Position numbers and translations under genes: made by a program. A stretch of DNA of 64,000 bases from CAVYHX01 sp963768415 (GTDB lineage: Bacteria > Pseudomonadota > Gammaproteobacteria > UBA9214): assembly GCA_963768415.1 (NCBI GenBank), contig CAVYHX010000031.1, positions 124,001 through 188,000 on the forward strand, given 5' to 3'. Numbering within the stretch: the stretch's first letter is position 1; every line of letters starts with the position of its first letter. The notes beneath the pieces were generated by a model. The model was not told the DNA's origin. It saw only the letters and a list, made by a program, of their open reading frames with translations, and did not search any database. Shown here piece after piece: positions 1-8,168 of this stretch.

Positions 1-954
1 CCGCGCCCGCTGTGGTGGCTGATACTGCACACCCTGGTACTGACCCTGCGGCCGCGTAAATCCGCACAGGCGTATCGCAAGATATGGGTGGATGCAGGGT
101 CACCGCTGATCGTCAATTCCCAGCGGCAATGTGCCGCCCTGCAGGAACTCCTGTTAAAACGCATCAAGGGACCGGTCAAGGTCGTGCTTGGCATGCGTTA
201 CGGCAATCCATCGATAGCCACTGCCCTGGAGAAACTGCGCAGCGCGAATGCACGGCAAATTGTTGTACTGCCACTCTACCCCCAGCATTCCGCAGCCACC
301 ACGGCATCGACTCTGGATGCGATCGCAACAACCCTGAAGGACTGGCGTCGCGTACCGGATCTGCGCTTCATTGCGCAGTACCATGATGACAGCGGTTATA
401 TCAGCGCACTGGCAAACAGTATCCGGAATTTTCGTGCAGCCCATGGTAGCGGCGAACAACTCATGTTTTCATTTCACGGCATGCCGCGCCGCACCCTGCT
501 GGCCGGCGATCCCTACCATTGCCAGTGCCAGAAGACCGCACGCCTCGTGGCCGAAGAACTGGATCTGGCTGACGATGAGTGGATCATCGCCTTCCAGTCC
601 CGCTTCGGCCGCGAAGAGTGGTTGCGGCCCTACGCCAGCGATACCCTGGCCAGCCTCGGCAAGGCTGGACTGCAGAGTATCGATATCGTATGCCCCGGAT
701 TCTCCGCCGATTGCCTGGAAACACTGGAGGAAATGGCCCTGCTGAACAAGGGCGTGTTCCAGCAGGCGGGGGGCGGCGAATACCGCTACATTCCTGCCCT
801 CAACGATGCGGACGAACACATCGAGTCACTCGCGCATATTATTTTGCAGAATGCCGCAGGCTGGCCGGGAATCGCACACTGGGACACCCGCAGCGCCGCG
901 GAGGCTGCACAAAAATGTGCCGCACGCGCTATCGCCATGGGCGCGGAACGCTAG
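1..954 (+). CDS. hemH: Ferrochelatase, 5' truncated by the window edge
   Basis: Ferrochelatase inserts Fe2+ into protoporphyrin IX, the last step of haem synthesis. The frame is open from base 1 and already coding (PRPLWW..., then AYRKIW..GSPL), so the true start lies upstream and the GTG at 88 is only an internal codon. The active-site His is in SFHGMP (about 474-491). Further family motifs are FQSRFGREEWL and CPGFSADCLETLEE, the latter with the conserved acidic residues. The C-terminus is complete and ends in TAG. About 317 codons are visible, roughly nine tenths of a usual ferrochelatase. The next gene on this strand starts 143 bp downstream. Family assignment is secure. Confidence 0.95.
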   Translation, partial: PRPLWWLILHTLVLTLRPRKSAQAYRKIWVDAGSPLIVNSQRQCAALQELLLKRIKGPVKVVLGMRYGNPSIATALEKLRSANARQIVVLPLYPQHSAATTASTLDAIATTLKDWRRVPDLRFIAQYHDDSGYISALANSIRNFRAAHGSGEQLMFSFHGMPRRTLLAGDPYHCQCQKTARLVAEELDLADDEWIIAFQSRFGREEWLRPYASDTLASLGKAGLQSIDIVCPGFSADCLETLEEMALLNKGVFQQAGGGEYRYIPALNDADEHIESLAHIILQNAAGWPGIAHWDTRSAAEAAQKCAARAIAMGAER

Positions 955-1097
955 CAGCCGCCGCCAGCTGCCCGTATTAGCGGCGCACATACAAGCAACC
1001 CCGCAGGCCCCCGGCGTCGGCACCAAAGCCTTTTCCGGTTGCAGATTCTGCCGGCAGACGTTATTTTCAGACTCCCCAGACAGGCAGCCCGAACCCC

Positions 1098-2397
1098 ATG
1101 AACAAGACCGAATTGCTGACCCCGGCCGGCAACCTGAACAATCTGCGCTACGCACTCGCCTACGGTGCGGATGCCGTGTATGCCGGCATGCCGCGCTACA
1201 GCCTGCGCGTGCGCAACAACGATTTCCACAAGCTGGACAACCTTGCCGCGGGCATTCAGGAAGCCCACGCTGCCGGCAAGGCACTTTTATCTGGCCAGCA
1301 ATGCCCTGCCGCACAATGCCAAGATAAAGACCTTCATCAGGGACATGGAACCCGTCATGGAACTGGGGCCGGATGCCCTGATCATGGCAGATCCCGGGCT
1401 GATCCTGATGGTGCGCGAGCGCTGGCCGGACATGCCCATACATCTGTCGGTACAGGCCAACACCATGAACTACGCCAGCGTCCGTTTCTGGCAGCAACAG
1501 GGTATTGCACGCATCATCCTGTCGCGCGAACTGTCACTGGACCAGATCGAGGAAATCCGCCAGGAATGTCCGGACATGGAACTCGAGGTATTCGTGCACG
1601 GCGCACTGTGCATCGCCTATTCCGGCCGCTGCCTGCTGTCCGGGTTATTTCAATCACCGCGATGCCAACCAGGGCACCTGCACCAATTCCTGCCGCTGGG
1701 ATTACAAGGTCAAGGATGCCACGTGGATATCAGCGGTGACATCCAGCGCCGACAACCGCCGCACAGCCCGCAGAGCAGATGTACCTGCTGGAAGAAAGCA
1801 GGCGCCCGGGCGAACACATGCCGATCGAGGAAGATGAACACGGCACCTACATCATGAACTCAAAGGATCTGCGGGCACTGGAGCATGTCGAACGGCTGGT
1901 GAAGATCGGCGTGCAAGAGCCTGAAGATCGAGGGCCGCACCAAGTCACATTATTATGTCGCACGCACGGCACAGGTTTACCGCCAGGCCATCGACGATGC
2001 CGAGGCCGGCCGGCCATTCAATGCCCGGCTGCTGGGCGCACTGGAGAACCTGTCCAACCGCGGTTATACGGACGGCTTCCTGCAACGCCACCCGGACCAG
2101 GACTACCAGAATTACCTGGCAAAGCTGTTCCGGCAGCCTCGAAACAGCGCTTCGTCGGCGGCGTGACCGGTTACGATCCCGCACAGCGGCATGGCCGAGA
2201 TCGACGTCAAGAATAAATTCGCCGTCGGTGACGAACTGGAGCTGATCCTGCCGGATGGTAACCGGACCTTCCGGCTGGAAAACATGACCGACATGGACGG
2301 CAATTCCATGACGGAGGCACCCGGAGGCGGTTATCGCGTCCGGATTCCACTGGCAGGAACAGACCATGCCATGGGATTACTGGCCCGCTATCTATAA
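1098..2397 (+). pseudogene. trhP: TrhP/YegQ-like U32-family tRNA hydroxylation protein, at least five frameshifts
   Basis: The E. coli homologue takes part in prephenate-dependent 5-hydroxyuridine formation at tRNA position 34. The pieces in order are TPAGNLNNLRYALAYGADAVYAG, FYLASNALPHNAKIKTFIRD, HLSVQANTMNY, the Cys motifs GALCIAYSGRCLLSG and GTCTNSCRWDY, MYLLEESRRPGEHM, LKIEGRTKSHYYVARTAQVYR and KNKFAVGDELEL. Together they span about 433 codons, close to the 453 of E. coli YegQ, with nothing large missing. Frame changes fall near 1280, 1643, 1740, 1914 and 2185. Three are single-base excesses in a short run (GG, GGG at 1642-1644, AA). I read the gene as full length and damaged by indels, more likely sequencing errors than decay. 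Long motifs are split across the list only for display. Confidence 0.8.
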
Positions 2398-2488
2398 GCC
2401 CGTCAGCAGACCGCAGCCGTTCACTCACCTGCGTGACAATCAGGGCGGGGAACACGTGCGGGGGACCTTGACAGCCTTCCCCGCTCAC

Positions 2489-2902
2489 TCATCCGGTCAC
2501 TTTTTTGCGCAGGAGCTTGTCCCTGCCACGCCGGACTTTCTGATCGAGGCGTTGTTTCCTGGACGCCCGGGTAGGCCGGGTGGGCGTACGTTTTTTGGGT
2601 GTAAATGCCACGCTCTTCACCAGCGCCTGTAACCGCTCCAGCGCCTCTTCGCGGTTCTTGTCCTGACTGCGGTAGCGCTGTGCCTTGATGACGATTATGC
2701 CTTCCCGGGTAATACGCCGGTCACTGCACCTTAACAGCCGGCTCTTGTAGAAATCCGGCAGGCTGGAAGACCTGATGTCGAAGCGCAGGTGGATGGCCGA
2801 GGCGACCTTGTTGACATTCTGCCCGCCCGGGCCCTGCGCACGCACAGCGCTGAGCTCGATCTCGTTGTCGGGGATGCTGACGTTCCGGGATATACTCAGC
2901 AT
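2489..2902 (-). CDS. arfB: Alternative ribosome-rescue factor ArfB (YaeJ)
   Basis: ArfB is a peptidyl-tRNA hydrolase that releases nascent chains from stalled, non-stop ribosomes. The 137-residue length matches the family (about 140). The catalytic GGQ motif is in RAQGPGGQNVNKVAS near residue 27. The C-terminus is the basic tail (TPKKRTPTRPTRASRKQRL...RGRDKLLRKK) that enters the empty mRNA channel. There is no codon-recognition domain, which separates it from RF1/RF2. Its ATG overlaps the trxC stop (ATGCTGA), so the two are probably translationally coupled. Intact and confidently assigned. Confidence 0.93.
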   Translation of the reverse strand: MLSISRNVSIPDNEIELSAVRAQGPGGQNVNKVASAIHLRFDIRSSSLPDFYKSRLLRCSDRRITREGIIVIKAQRYRSQDKNREEALERLQALVKSVAFTPKKRTPTRPTRASRKQRLDQKVRRGRDKLLRKKVTG

Positions 2903-3371
2903 GCAGGCGTTATCCAGGGCAGCGGCAATGGTCGGCGCTTATATATTGCCCTGCACCCAGCGAACAATTCCGCGGCACCCATGGCCCCCGGCTGGCGCGC
3001 GACTTCCCGGCCGTTTTTAAAGACGACCAGCGTCGGGATACTGCGGATGTTGTAGTGTCCGGCAAGCGTCTGTTCATTTTCAGTGTTGAGCTTCGCCAGC
3101 CGCACCTGCGGCTCCAGCTGCCCGGCGGCCGCTCGAAGGCCGGCGCCATCACCTTGCAGGGACCGCACCAGGGCGCCCAGAAATCGACCACAACGGGAAT
3201 ATCATTACGGCTGATCTGTCGCTGAAAATTATCCGCGCTCAACTCCAGCGGATTACCGGTAAACAGTGCATCATGGCATTTGCCGCATTTGGGCGCCGCC
3301 TGCAGGCGCGCAGACGGCATGCGATTAATCGCCGTGCAATGCGGGCAAACCACATGCAGGGAATCACTCAT
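2896..3371 (-). CDS. trxC: Thioredoxin 2 with N-terminal zinc ribbon, one frameshift
   Basis: Cytoplasmic disulfide reductase of the TrxC type. The N-terminus has two CxxC pairs (CPHC, CGKC) forming the TrxC zinc ribbon, followed by a thioredoxin fold with the active site WCGPCK. After MAPAFER the frame breaks near 3128 and continues as AAGQLEPQVRLAKLNTEN, then the cis-Pro segment RSIPTLVVFKNG. One G missing from a short run restores the frame, and both halves are conserved, so the gene is probably intact in life. The last 15 or so residues do not resemble the usual TrxC end, so a second slip there is possible. arfB follows with overlapping stop and start codons. Confidence 0.85.
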
Positions 3372-3532
3372 GATCAGTATTTATCCTGAAATTCATTATC
3401 ATCACCGGTTCGCAGACCCTGTGTACGTATACATACATGTGAGATGGAGGCAGTGCGCACATTTTCAACAGCTGGATGGCATATAAATGGGCCCTGGATA
3501 CAGGGTAATCCAGGGAATCTCTGATTAATTAT

Positions 3533-3808
3533 TTGGACCTTCCCCTGATTGAGTGGGTAACACATCAATTTAGACGCGACGCATGCTTTCTGCTGGCAAG
3601 CTTGCTGGCCGAATGAATTCGGCCCTACTCAATCTGCTGGTCGAATGAATTCGACCCTACTCAATCTGCTGGTCGAATGAATTCGACCCTACTGTAGGGT
3701 TGAATTCATTCGACCAGCAGTGTTTCATCGTCATTGAATCTGACCTGTAGGGTCGAATTCATTCGACCATGCAACGGTAATCTACCCACTCGATTCGGGG
3801 AAGAGCCA
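3533..3808. repeat. MITE-like element, copy 1, with terminal inverted repeats and internal palindromes
   Basis: About 275 bp bounded by terminal inverted repeats of about 27 bp that match at 22 positions: left 3533-3559, right complement 3782-3808. Both share the cores CTTCCCC and GAGTGGGTA. Inside are three direct 32-bp units (3611, 3643, 3675) carrying GAATGAATTC within GGTCGAATGAATTCGACC, and two inverted copies (3694-3720 and 3747-3768). No ORF or transposase is present. The same arrangement recurs inverted at 11990-12222, which makes it a dispersed non-autonomous element rather than a local accident. Confidence 0.8.
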
Positions 3809-3821
3809 ATTTTTCATCCCG

Positions 3822-3910
3822 TCATCCCGGCGCAGGCCGGGATACAGTAACCGACTGGATTATATGAACTGGATTCCGGCACTCCGCTGCGCTTCGTCCG
3901 GAATAACGAC
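3822..3910. repeat. Short hairpin-forming dispersed-type repeat next to the MITE
   Basis: Begins CCGTCATCCCGG and contains the stem CCCGGC-GCAG-GCCGGG (about 3835-3850), then CTGGATTCCGGCACTCCG and a CCGGAATAACGAC end complementary in character to the start. This architecture (GTCAT-CCCGG ... CCGGAAT-ACGAC) is common for dispersed intergenic repeats in proteobacteria. Only one copy is in this window, so its repeat status is inferred from form. Confidence 0.5.
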
Positions 3911-3924
3911 GCATCAGAGGTCCC

Positions 3925-4110
3925 CTAGTGTGCCGTCGACTTCGATGCGCCGCAGCGGCTGCAGCGATAGACGGTCACCAGCCGGCCCTGCTTGACATCG
4001 AACTGCTGCTCCGTGGAGACCAGCCACTTGTGAAAGCCGCTCCGGCAAAGTGTTTTACCCTGCGCCTTCACGGCAGCCTTCGGCTTTTTGAAACGAATCA
4101 CATCACCCAT
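3925..4110 (-). CDS. Small conserved-type Cys protein, unknown function
   Basis: A 61-residue soluble protein. The N-terminal half is basic (IRFKKPKAAVKAQGK) and the C-terminal half contains CRSGFHKW, then VYRCSRCGASKS, so Cys and His are placed as in a minimal zinc ribbon. It lies 142 bp downstream of the HipA-like gene on the same strand and next to the repeat region. The spacing of the metal-binding residues and the clean frame support a real gene. I do not recognise a named family. Confidence 0.6.
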   Translation of the reverse strand: MGDVIRFKKPKAAVKAQGKTLCRSGFHKWLVSTEQQFDVKQGRLVTVYRCSRCGASKSTAH

Positions 4111-4252
4111 GTCATCATCCTGTACCGGGCGGAGTCCAGCCGCCCCGGCTTCCTCGCCAGAGGAAATAATACAAGAAAAAACCGGCAGACCCCACCACTC
4201 CGGCAGAAGTTTCCGGCGCCCTGCACGGTCGTCAAACAGATCCCGTCACGCC

Positions 4253-5626
4253 TTATTCTGCCTGTGCAAGTTGCCCCCTGACCGTATTGATAATGTTAAT
4301 CAGATTCGTCTTGTTATCATCAGGCAGTGTCTTCAGGTCACGTATACGGTCTGTGTAATTCTCCGTCACCTGCAGCTGGTGGACCAATAATTCATCCAGG
4401 GCAGTCTGCGTCAGCCCCAGACTCCGCGCGAAATTGCGCATGGCCTGCAACAAATAAACCTGCTGACCGGATGCTGCATCCGGTTCCCCGTATCCACCGA
4501 AAGGCATCACGGACAACATATTGTGAATGGAATAGGCACGCATCGGTGTCGGGTCGTAGACCGGTGAAAACGCCAGCCCGGTTTCGCTGCCGATGATTGA
4601 AAGATTTTCCATATGCAGGTCGCCGTTTCCGGTCAGCATGGCAAGTAGCAGGCGCGCGATCAGATGCTGCTTGCCCGCACTCCGGTTGCTGACGATATCA
4701 ATCGGTGACCGGTCGATGGCCTGGCCTATCTTGTCGTAGGTGTAGCTGTACTTGTGGGTGATGCTGCCATCACCCGATGCCAGGATCGAGTAAAGCGACT
4801 CGGTAAACAGGGGACTTTTGTCCCTGCCCCGGTCGAAGCGCTCGATGGCCAGCGCGGGCACGCCGTTGAATTCGACGGTCCACCAGCGGGGCACCTCGAA
4901 GCCCGCCTCGCGGTGGACTGCGAGTGCCAGCGCCTCGAGTTCGATGATGCCGGGATAGATATTCTGCTGTTCGAGCTTCAGCACCACATCCACGACGCCC
5001 CGGGCACCAAACTTTGAGGGCAGGCCGATGCGCCCGTCCCAGCCGGTGTCCGGTATCGAGACCAGCAGTTTGGGAATCGCACCACCGACACTCGGTGTCG
5101 GCCCGATAATATGGAGCAGTGCCTCGGCATCCTGGTCAAACCAGGCCAGGTAATCCTTCAGTGAGAAATCCGTCACCTCGGCAATGTCATATAATTCCTG
5201 CGGGGCAGGTGCTGTATACCAGTCCACCGCCCGGGTATCCGATTCGAATACATCCAGGTGGCCAATCCCGCCATGACCGGAGGTCATCAGTATTTCCCAG
5301 TCGGTTTCAATCCCGGATCCCGGTTTGATGCCTTTTTTCGCCAGGCAATCAAGTATCAGGGTACGCTGGAAATTATTTTCGTTGCGCGGGGGTATCAGTG
5401 ACTGTATCGGCGGCAGAAAATCAAATGATTCGGTGCGCGCCCGAATGATCGTACTGGTTTCATGAATCGAAGGTGCGTAGATCGTGCCGACACCGCGCAG
5501 GCCGGTGACCAGGAATTCAGGGTCATAGGTAAAGCGGCATTCGCTATCGGTCAGATACAAGCGGCCCATTCTGAGCGGACTGGTGCCGAGCCGGGTCCAC
5601 ACGACGGCATGGCGGTCGGTGGTCAT
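4253..5626 (-). CDS. HipA-family serine/threonine kinase toxin
   Basis: Toxin of a type II toxin-antitoxin pair. HipA kinases phosphorylate translation components (GltX in the E. coli case); the target here is unknown. The 457 residues have HipA landmarks: the glycine loop SVGGAIPKLLV (about 179-189), the ATP-binding Lys in VVLKLE (214-219), ERFDR (262-266), the catalytic segment LTGNGDLHMENLS (331-343) with its Asp, and the Mg-binding Asp in PVYDPTP (356-361). Its ATG overlaps the antitoxin stop as ATGA, the usual coupling of such pairs. The N-terminal 140 residues are less conserved. E. coli YjjJ is a relative, but the HTH is encoded separately here. Confidence 0.88.
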   Translation of the reverse strand: MTTDRHAVVWTRLGTSPLRMGRLYLTDSECRFTYDPEFLVTGLRGVGTIYAPSIHETSTIIRARTESFDFLPPIQSLIPPRNENNFQRTLILDCLAKKGIKPGSGIETDWEILMTSGHGGIGHLDVFESDTRAVDWYTAPAPQELYDIAEVTDFSLKDYLAWFDQDAEALLHIIGPTPSVGGAIPKLLVSIPDTGWDGRIGLPSKFGARGVVDVVLKLEQQNIYPGIIELEALALAVHREAGFEVPRWWTVEFNGVPALAIERFDRGRDKSPLFTESLYSILASGDGSITHKYSYTYDKIGQAIDRSPIDIVSNRSAGKQHLIARLLLAMLTGNGDLHMENLSIIGSETGLAFSPVYDPTPMRAYSIHNMLSVMPFGGYGEPDAASGQQVYLLQAMRNFARSLGLTQTALDELLVHQLQVTENYTDRIRDLKTLPDDNKTNLINIINTVRGQLAQAE

Positions 5627-5865
5627 TCAAACAGGGTCCCGCTATCGATTTTATCGATCAGCGGTTTATCGGGCACCAGTGCGAGCTTCATGCCGACGAC
5701 GTGTGCGAGCCTGTTCAGCGTCGAGGCGCGCATGTCACCGGCCTTCTTGGCACGGGACAGGGATTCGGGCTTGATACCCGCGCGCAGGGCAATGTCACGC
5801 TGCCTGAGACCCTGCTGCTTGCCCAGCTTAAGCAGCCGCAGGAGAAGATCAGTCGTATCACTCAT
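5623..5865 (-). CDS. HipB-like Xre-family antitoxin
   Basis: An 80-residue protein with a Cro/C1-type HTH (LRQRDIALRAGIKPESLSRAKKAGDMRASTLNRLA, written here only as a landmark of the helix-turn-helix span, residues about 20-54). It should bind the adjacent palindromes and neutralise the HipA-like kinase. I chose the ATG at 5865 because AAGG lies 8 bases upstream; a longer frame to 5925 would run into the operator region and lacks a ribosome site. The stop overlaps the toxin start. The C-terminal tail KPLIDKIDSGTLFE could contact the kinase, as in HipB. Confidence 0.85.
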   Translation of the reverse strand: MSDTTDLLLRLLKLGKQQGLRQRDIALRAGIKPESLSRAKKAGDMRASTLNRLAHVVGMKLALVPDKPLIDKIDSGTLFE

Positions 5866-5902
5866 ATAATTAACCTTTTTGTCAATTACTAGAGCAAGAC
5901 TA

Positions 5903-5940
5903 GCCAATATTAGTGGCTTTATCAATATCTACTATTGATA
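5903..5940. promoter_or_regulatory. Palindromic operators upstream of hipBA-like pair (proximal)
   Basis: Two inverted repeats precede the antitoxin start: GCCA-ATATTAG-TGGC at 5903-5917 and TATCAAT-N7-ATTGATA at 5920-5940. The second is a perfect 7-bp dyad with centre spacing like that of HipB operators (TATC-N8-GATA). The surrounding sequence is strongly AT-rich compared with the flanking genes. I infer autoregulation by the HipB-like protein. Confidence 0.65.
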
Positions 5941-5971
5941 TCTTTATCAATTATTGCCGCCTGATGGCTTA

Positions 5972-5998
5972 TTTATTGATATATACATCAATTAATAA
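5972..5998. promoter_or_regulatory. Second distal operator-like palindrome
   Basis: ATTGAT-ATATAC-ATCAAT (5975-5992), extended by TTA/TAA on the flanks, repeats the ATTGAT/ATCAAT half-sites of the proximal operator in the opposite arm order. A further half-site TATCAAT lies at 5945-5951. The spread of half-sites over about 70 bp suggests cooperative binding or DNA looping by the antitoxin. Confidence 0.55.
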
Positions 5999-6066
5999 GC
6001 GATGGCCGTCCAGTTCTGCCTGCCGGCAGCAACGGGAACGCGCGCCTGGCCGCCGCCCGCGTACGG

Positions 6067-6507
6067 CTAGGAGTGAGTGAACTCGAAATCCGGCAGCCGC
6101 CCCTGCTTGAGCCTGGCGATGACCGTTGCCAGCCCTTCCTCCGTATAGGCCTTTGCCGGCAGCCTGCCCCACACCGGCGCCGGCCAGGCGGCATCCGTGC
6201 GATAGCGCACCACGTGGTGCACATGCAGCTGCGGCACCACATTCCCGAGGGCAGCGATATTGAGTTTGTCCGCCTGGAAGGCCGCAGCGAGCGCCGCAGC
6301 CAGCCAGGATGATTCCTGTATCAGCTGGCACTGATCGGCCCGGTCCAGCTGATAGATCTCGGTAACTTCCGGCCGGTCCGGCACCAGGATGAACCAGGGA
6401 TAGTGCGCATCGCGCATCAGGAGCAGGCGGCACAACGGAAAACGGCCGATCACCAGGCAGTCCGCCTGCAACTGTGGATGCAGACCATCCGGCCCGGCAT
6501 GGCCCAT
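6067..6507 (-). CDS. HIT-family (histidine triad) protein
   Basis: A 146-residue protein of the HIT superfamily of nucleotide phosphoramidases, hydrolases and transferases. The triad motif is QLHVHHVVRY near residue 97, where the family pattern HxHxHxx is slightly altered to HVHHVVRY. The upstream WFILVPDRPEVTEIYQL strand-helix is the usual nucleotide-binding half. It sits 3 bases downstream of the TlpA-like gene stop on the same strand, so it is probably its operon partner. The substrate cannot be told from sequence. Confidence 0.85.
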   Translation of the reverse strand: MGHAGPDGLHPQLQADCLVIGRFPLCRLLLMRDAHYPWFILVPDRPEVTEIYQLDRADQCQLIQESSWLAAALAAAFQADKLNIAALGNVVPQLHVHHVVRYRTDAAWPAPVWGRLPAKAYTEEGLATVIARLKQGRLPDFEFTHS

Positions 6508-6510
6508 GCG

Positions 6511-7083
6511 TCAGCTACCCGCCTGCAGCAGCGAACGAATCGTGTGTTCGATTTCGGGATGGTCGAAGGCCCTCCCGCCCAACGCACGGTGCGTTACCCG
6601 CCCCTGTTGATCGATCAGAAAGGAAGTCGGCAAACCCTTGACGCCATATTCCGCGGATACGCTGCTCTGTGGATCAAACAGGATGGGAAAGCTCGGAAAC
6701 ACATTGAGCTCGCCGGTGTAGGCGAAGACATGGTCGGCATCTTCCCACTGATTAACGGCCAGCACGACAAACGGCTGGTCCTGCAGTTTCCGGTAAAGCG
6801 CCTCCAGTGCCGGCATCTCGCGCCGGCACGGCGGGCACCAGGTGGCCCAGAAATTGAGCAGCACAACCTGGCCACGATAATCCTGCAATGCATGCCGTTT
6901 GCCATCCATATCCTCGAGCACGAAGTCCGGGGCAACATAGGCGGGATCGATACGGGTGAACCGGTGACTCAGCGCCTCCTCCGCTGGCTGCACCGGTTGC
7001 GGCACAGCGGCACACAGCAGTAAGCCGGCCAGCAGGCACCGTAGCAGGAACCGTTCAGCGCCCGGGTAATTCAGCCGGCGCAC
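6511..7083 (-). CDS. TlpA/ResA-like periplasmic thioredoxin
   Basis: A 190-residue membrane-anchored or exported thiol-disulfide protein. An N-terminal hydrophobic segment (FLLRCLLAGLLLCAAVP) is followed by the AhpC/TSA-type fold APDFVLEDMDGKRH, the active site WATWCPPCRREMP and the cis-Pro segment GLPTSFLIDQQGRV. I chose the GTG at 7083, with GGGGAG 6 bases upstream; a longer open frame reaching 7452 is only the opposite reading of the lipoprotein gene. The start lies inside the preceding gene (29-base overlap), indicating coupling. A role in periplasmic disulfide reduction or cytochrome c maturation is inferred from the family. Confidence 0.87.
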   Translation of the reverse strand: MRRLNYPGAERFLLRCLLAGLLLCAAVPQPVQPAEEALSHRFTRIDPAYVAPDFVLEDMDGKRHALQDYRGQVVLLNFWATWCPPCRREMPALEALYRKLQDQPFVVLAVNQWEDADHVFAYTGELNVFPSFPILFDPQSSVSAEYGVKGLPTSFLIDQQGRVTHRALGGRAFDHPEIEHTIRSLLQAGS

Positions 7084-7618
7084 AGCGCACTCCCCTGATT
7101 GTTCTGGTATAGGTTTTGTCACGTTCGCTCCAGGAATACTGCAGATCAAAACGGCTGCCGGGCGGGAGTTCAATCGTGGTAAACCCCTGCCCCCAGTCGC
7201 CCACTTCAAAGGTCTGGTCGTCCGGCAACATCGACCAGCGGAAGGCCACCCCCATTTCACGCCATTCCCTGACCCACATGGTTTTGGTGCGCACGGGATG
7301 GACCGCGCCATCAGGGGTGATGTAACGCCAGTCCGCCACCCGGTAGGCCAGCGGCCCGCTGGAAGCATTGCGCAGAATGGTCCCGAACACACAATAACTG
7401 CTGACCTTGTCGACGATTTCCACCGGCAGGCCACGCGAAGAATATACGGCACGCACGTAGTCCGGCAGCACCTGAATCAATTCCAGGCTGAAGGCCTGGC
7501 CCTCTGTTTTCCATACCGTCAGGCCGGTATCCGGATTTATCCTTACATCGACAGTCGCGCAGCCAGCCAGTAGCAACAACAGGAGATAAAGGCAGCAGCG
7601 CACACCAGGGAAAGACAT
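7055..7618 (-). CDS. Predicted outer-membrane lipoprotein
   Basis: The N-terminus is MSFPGVRCC, a leucine stretch and the lipobox LLAGC, followed by ATVDVRINPDTGLTVWKTEGQ. The mature part is predicted beta-rich (VFGTILRNASSGPLAYRVADWRY..., WGQGFTTIELPPGSRF), a pattern seen in small periplasmic lipoproteins. I place the start at 7618, just before the signal; an upstream ATG at 7636 is possible, and neither has a strong ribosome site. The gene overlaps the TlpA-like gene. No named family is recognised. Confidence 0.7.
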   Translation of the reverse strand: MSFPGVRCCLYLLLLLLAGCATVDVRINPDTGLTVWKTEGQAFSLELIQVLPDYVRAVYSSRGLPVEIVDKVSSYCVFGTILRNASSGPLAYRVADWRYITPDGAVHPVRTKTMWVREWREMGVAFRWSMLPDDQTFEVGDWGQGFTTIELPPGSRFDLQYSWSERDKTYTRTIRGVRCAPAELPGR

Positions 7619-7781
7619 GACTGAAGGATAAACCATTGCGAAAAAGGTTACTCGAAAAATAACTCCGGATGCCGGCCCTGTAACCGCCAATGGCGCACCG
7701 CTGCCGGTTCTGGCTGATTCCGGCAAATTGATTTATGCTGTCGAATCACAAAACCCGGCGGTTACAGCAGGAGAATAATCC

Positions 7782-8153
7782 ATGAACCCGATCCTGTCAG
7801 TTGAATTCACGGTGCAGGCCGCAGACGGTCAGTTCAAAGAAGAGAGCGTGGCCATCCACAGCCCCGAGGAATTCTTCGCATACGTCGCACCCGGAGGCGG
7901 CTGTGAAACAATCCCCTCCGAGGTGGGTGAAATCAATATCCTGTTTCTCAAACCGGCGCATGCAAACGCGCGTAATCCGATTGCCGATCTCGGTTCGACA
8001 CTTCAGCTTGGCATGGTTTTTCTCACCGGCCCGCTGGCGGAGATCGTTCAGATCGCAGAGGAAATTCTCGACAAGGCTGGCCGCAACGAGCTGTCCGGAT
8101 CGTTTCTGACCGTAATCGGGTGTAACCAGCTGAACGGTGGAGAGTCCTCCTGA
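7782..8153 (+). CDS. Conserved-type hypothetical protein
   Basis: A 123-residue soluble acidic protein without a signal peptide. GCAGGAG lies about 8 bases before the ATG. The sequence looks like a small alpha/beta domain (ILSVEFTVQAADGQFKEESVAIHSPEEFFAYV, a Gly-rich loop VAPGGGCETIPS, then a C-terminal helix AEIVQIAEEILDKAGRN). It is transcribed away from the lipoprotein and toward the rhodanese gene. I do not recognise the family; good frame integrity and a ribosome site support it as real. Confidence 0.6.
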   Translation: MNPILSVEFTVQAADGQFKEESVAIHSPEEFFAYVAPGGGCETIPSEVGEINILFLKPAHANARNPIADLGSTLQLGMVFLTGPLAEIVQIAEEILDKAGRNELSGSFLTVIGCNQLNGGESS

Positions 8154-8168
8154 TGAACCTGGCGTGCA

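Larger units (their letters stand above)
3372..3924. other. Intergenic region filled with repeats
   Basis: No convincing gene. The region holds a complete MITE-like element (3533-3808) and, directly after it, a second short repeat with hairpins (3822-3910). The first 160 bases, upstream of trxC, presumably carry its promoter, but I see no clear -10/-35 pair. Confidence 0.6.

Noticed and set aside
1098..2397. Programmed frameshifting as the explanation for trhP
   Set aside because: Five or more changes in both directions, some in plain short runs, and similar slips in unrelated genes make programmed recoding implausible.
6800..7452. Extended TlpA-like protein starting at 7452
   Set aside because: The added part is the opposite reading of the lipoprotein gene; a GTG with a ribosome site at 7083 gives a normal-length protein.
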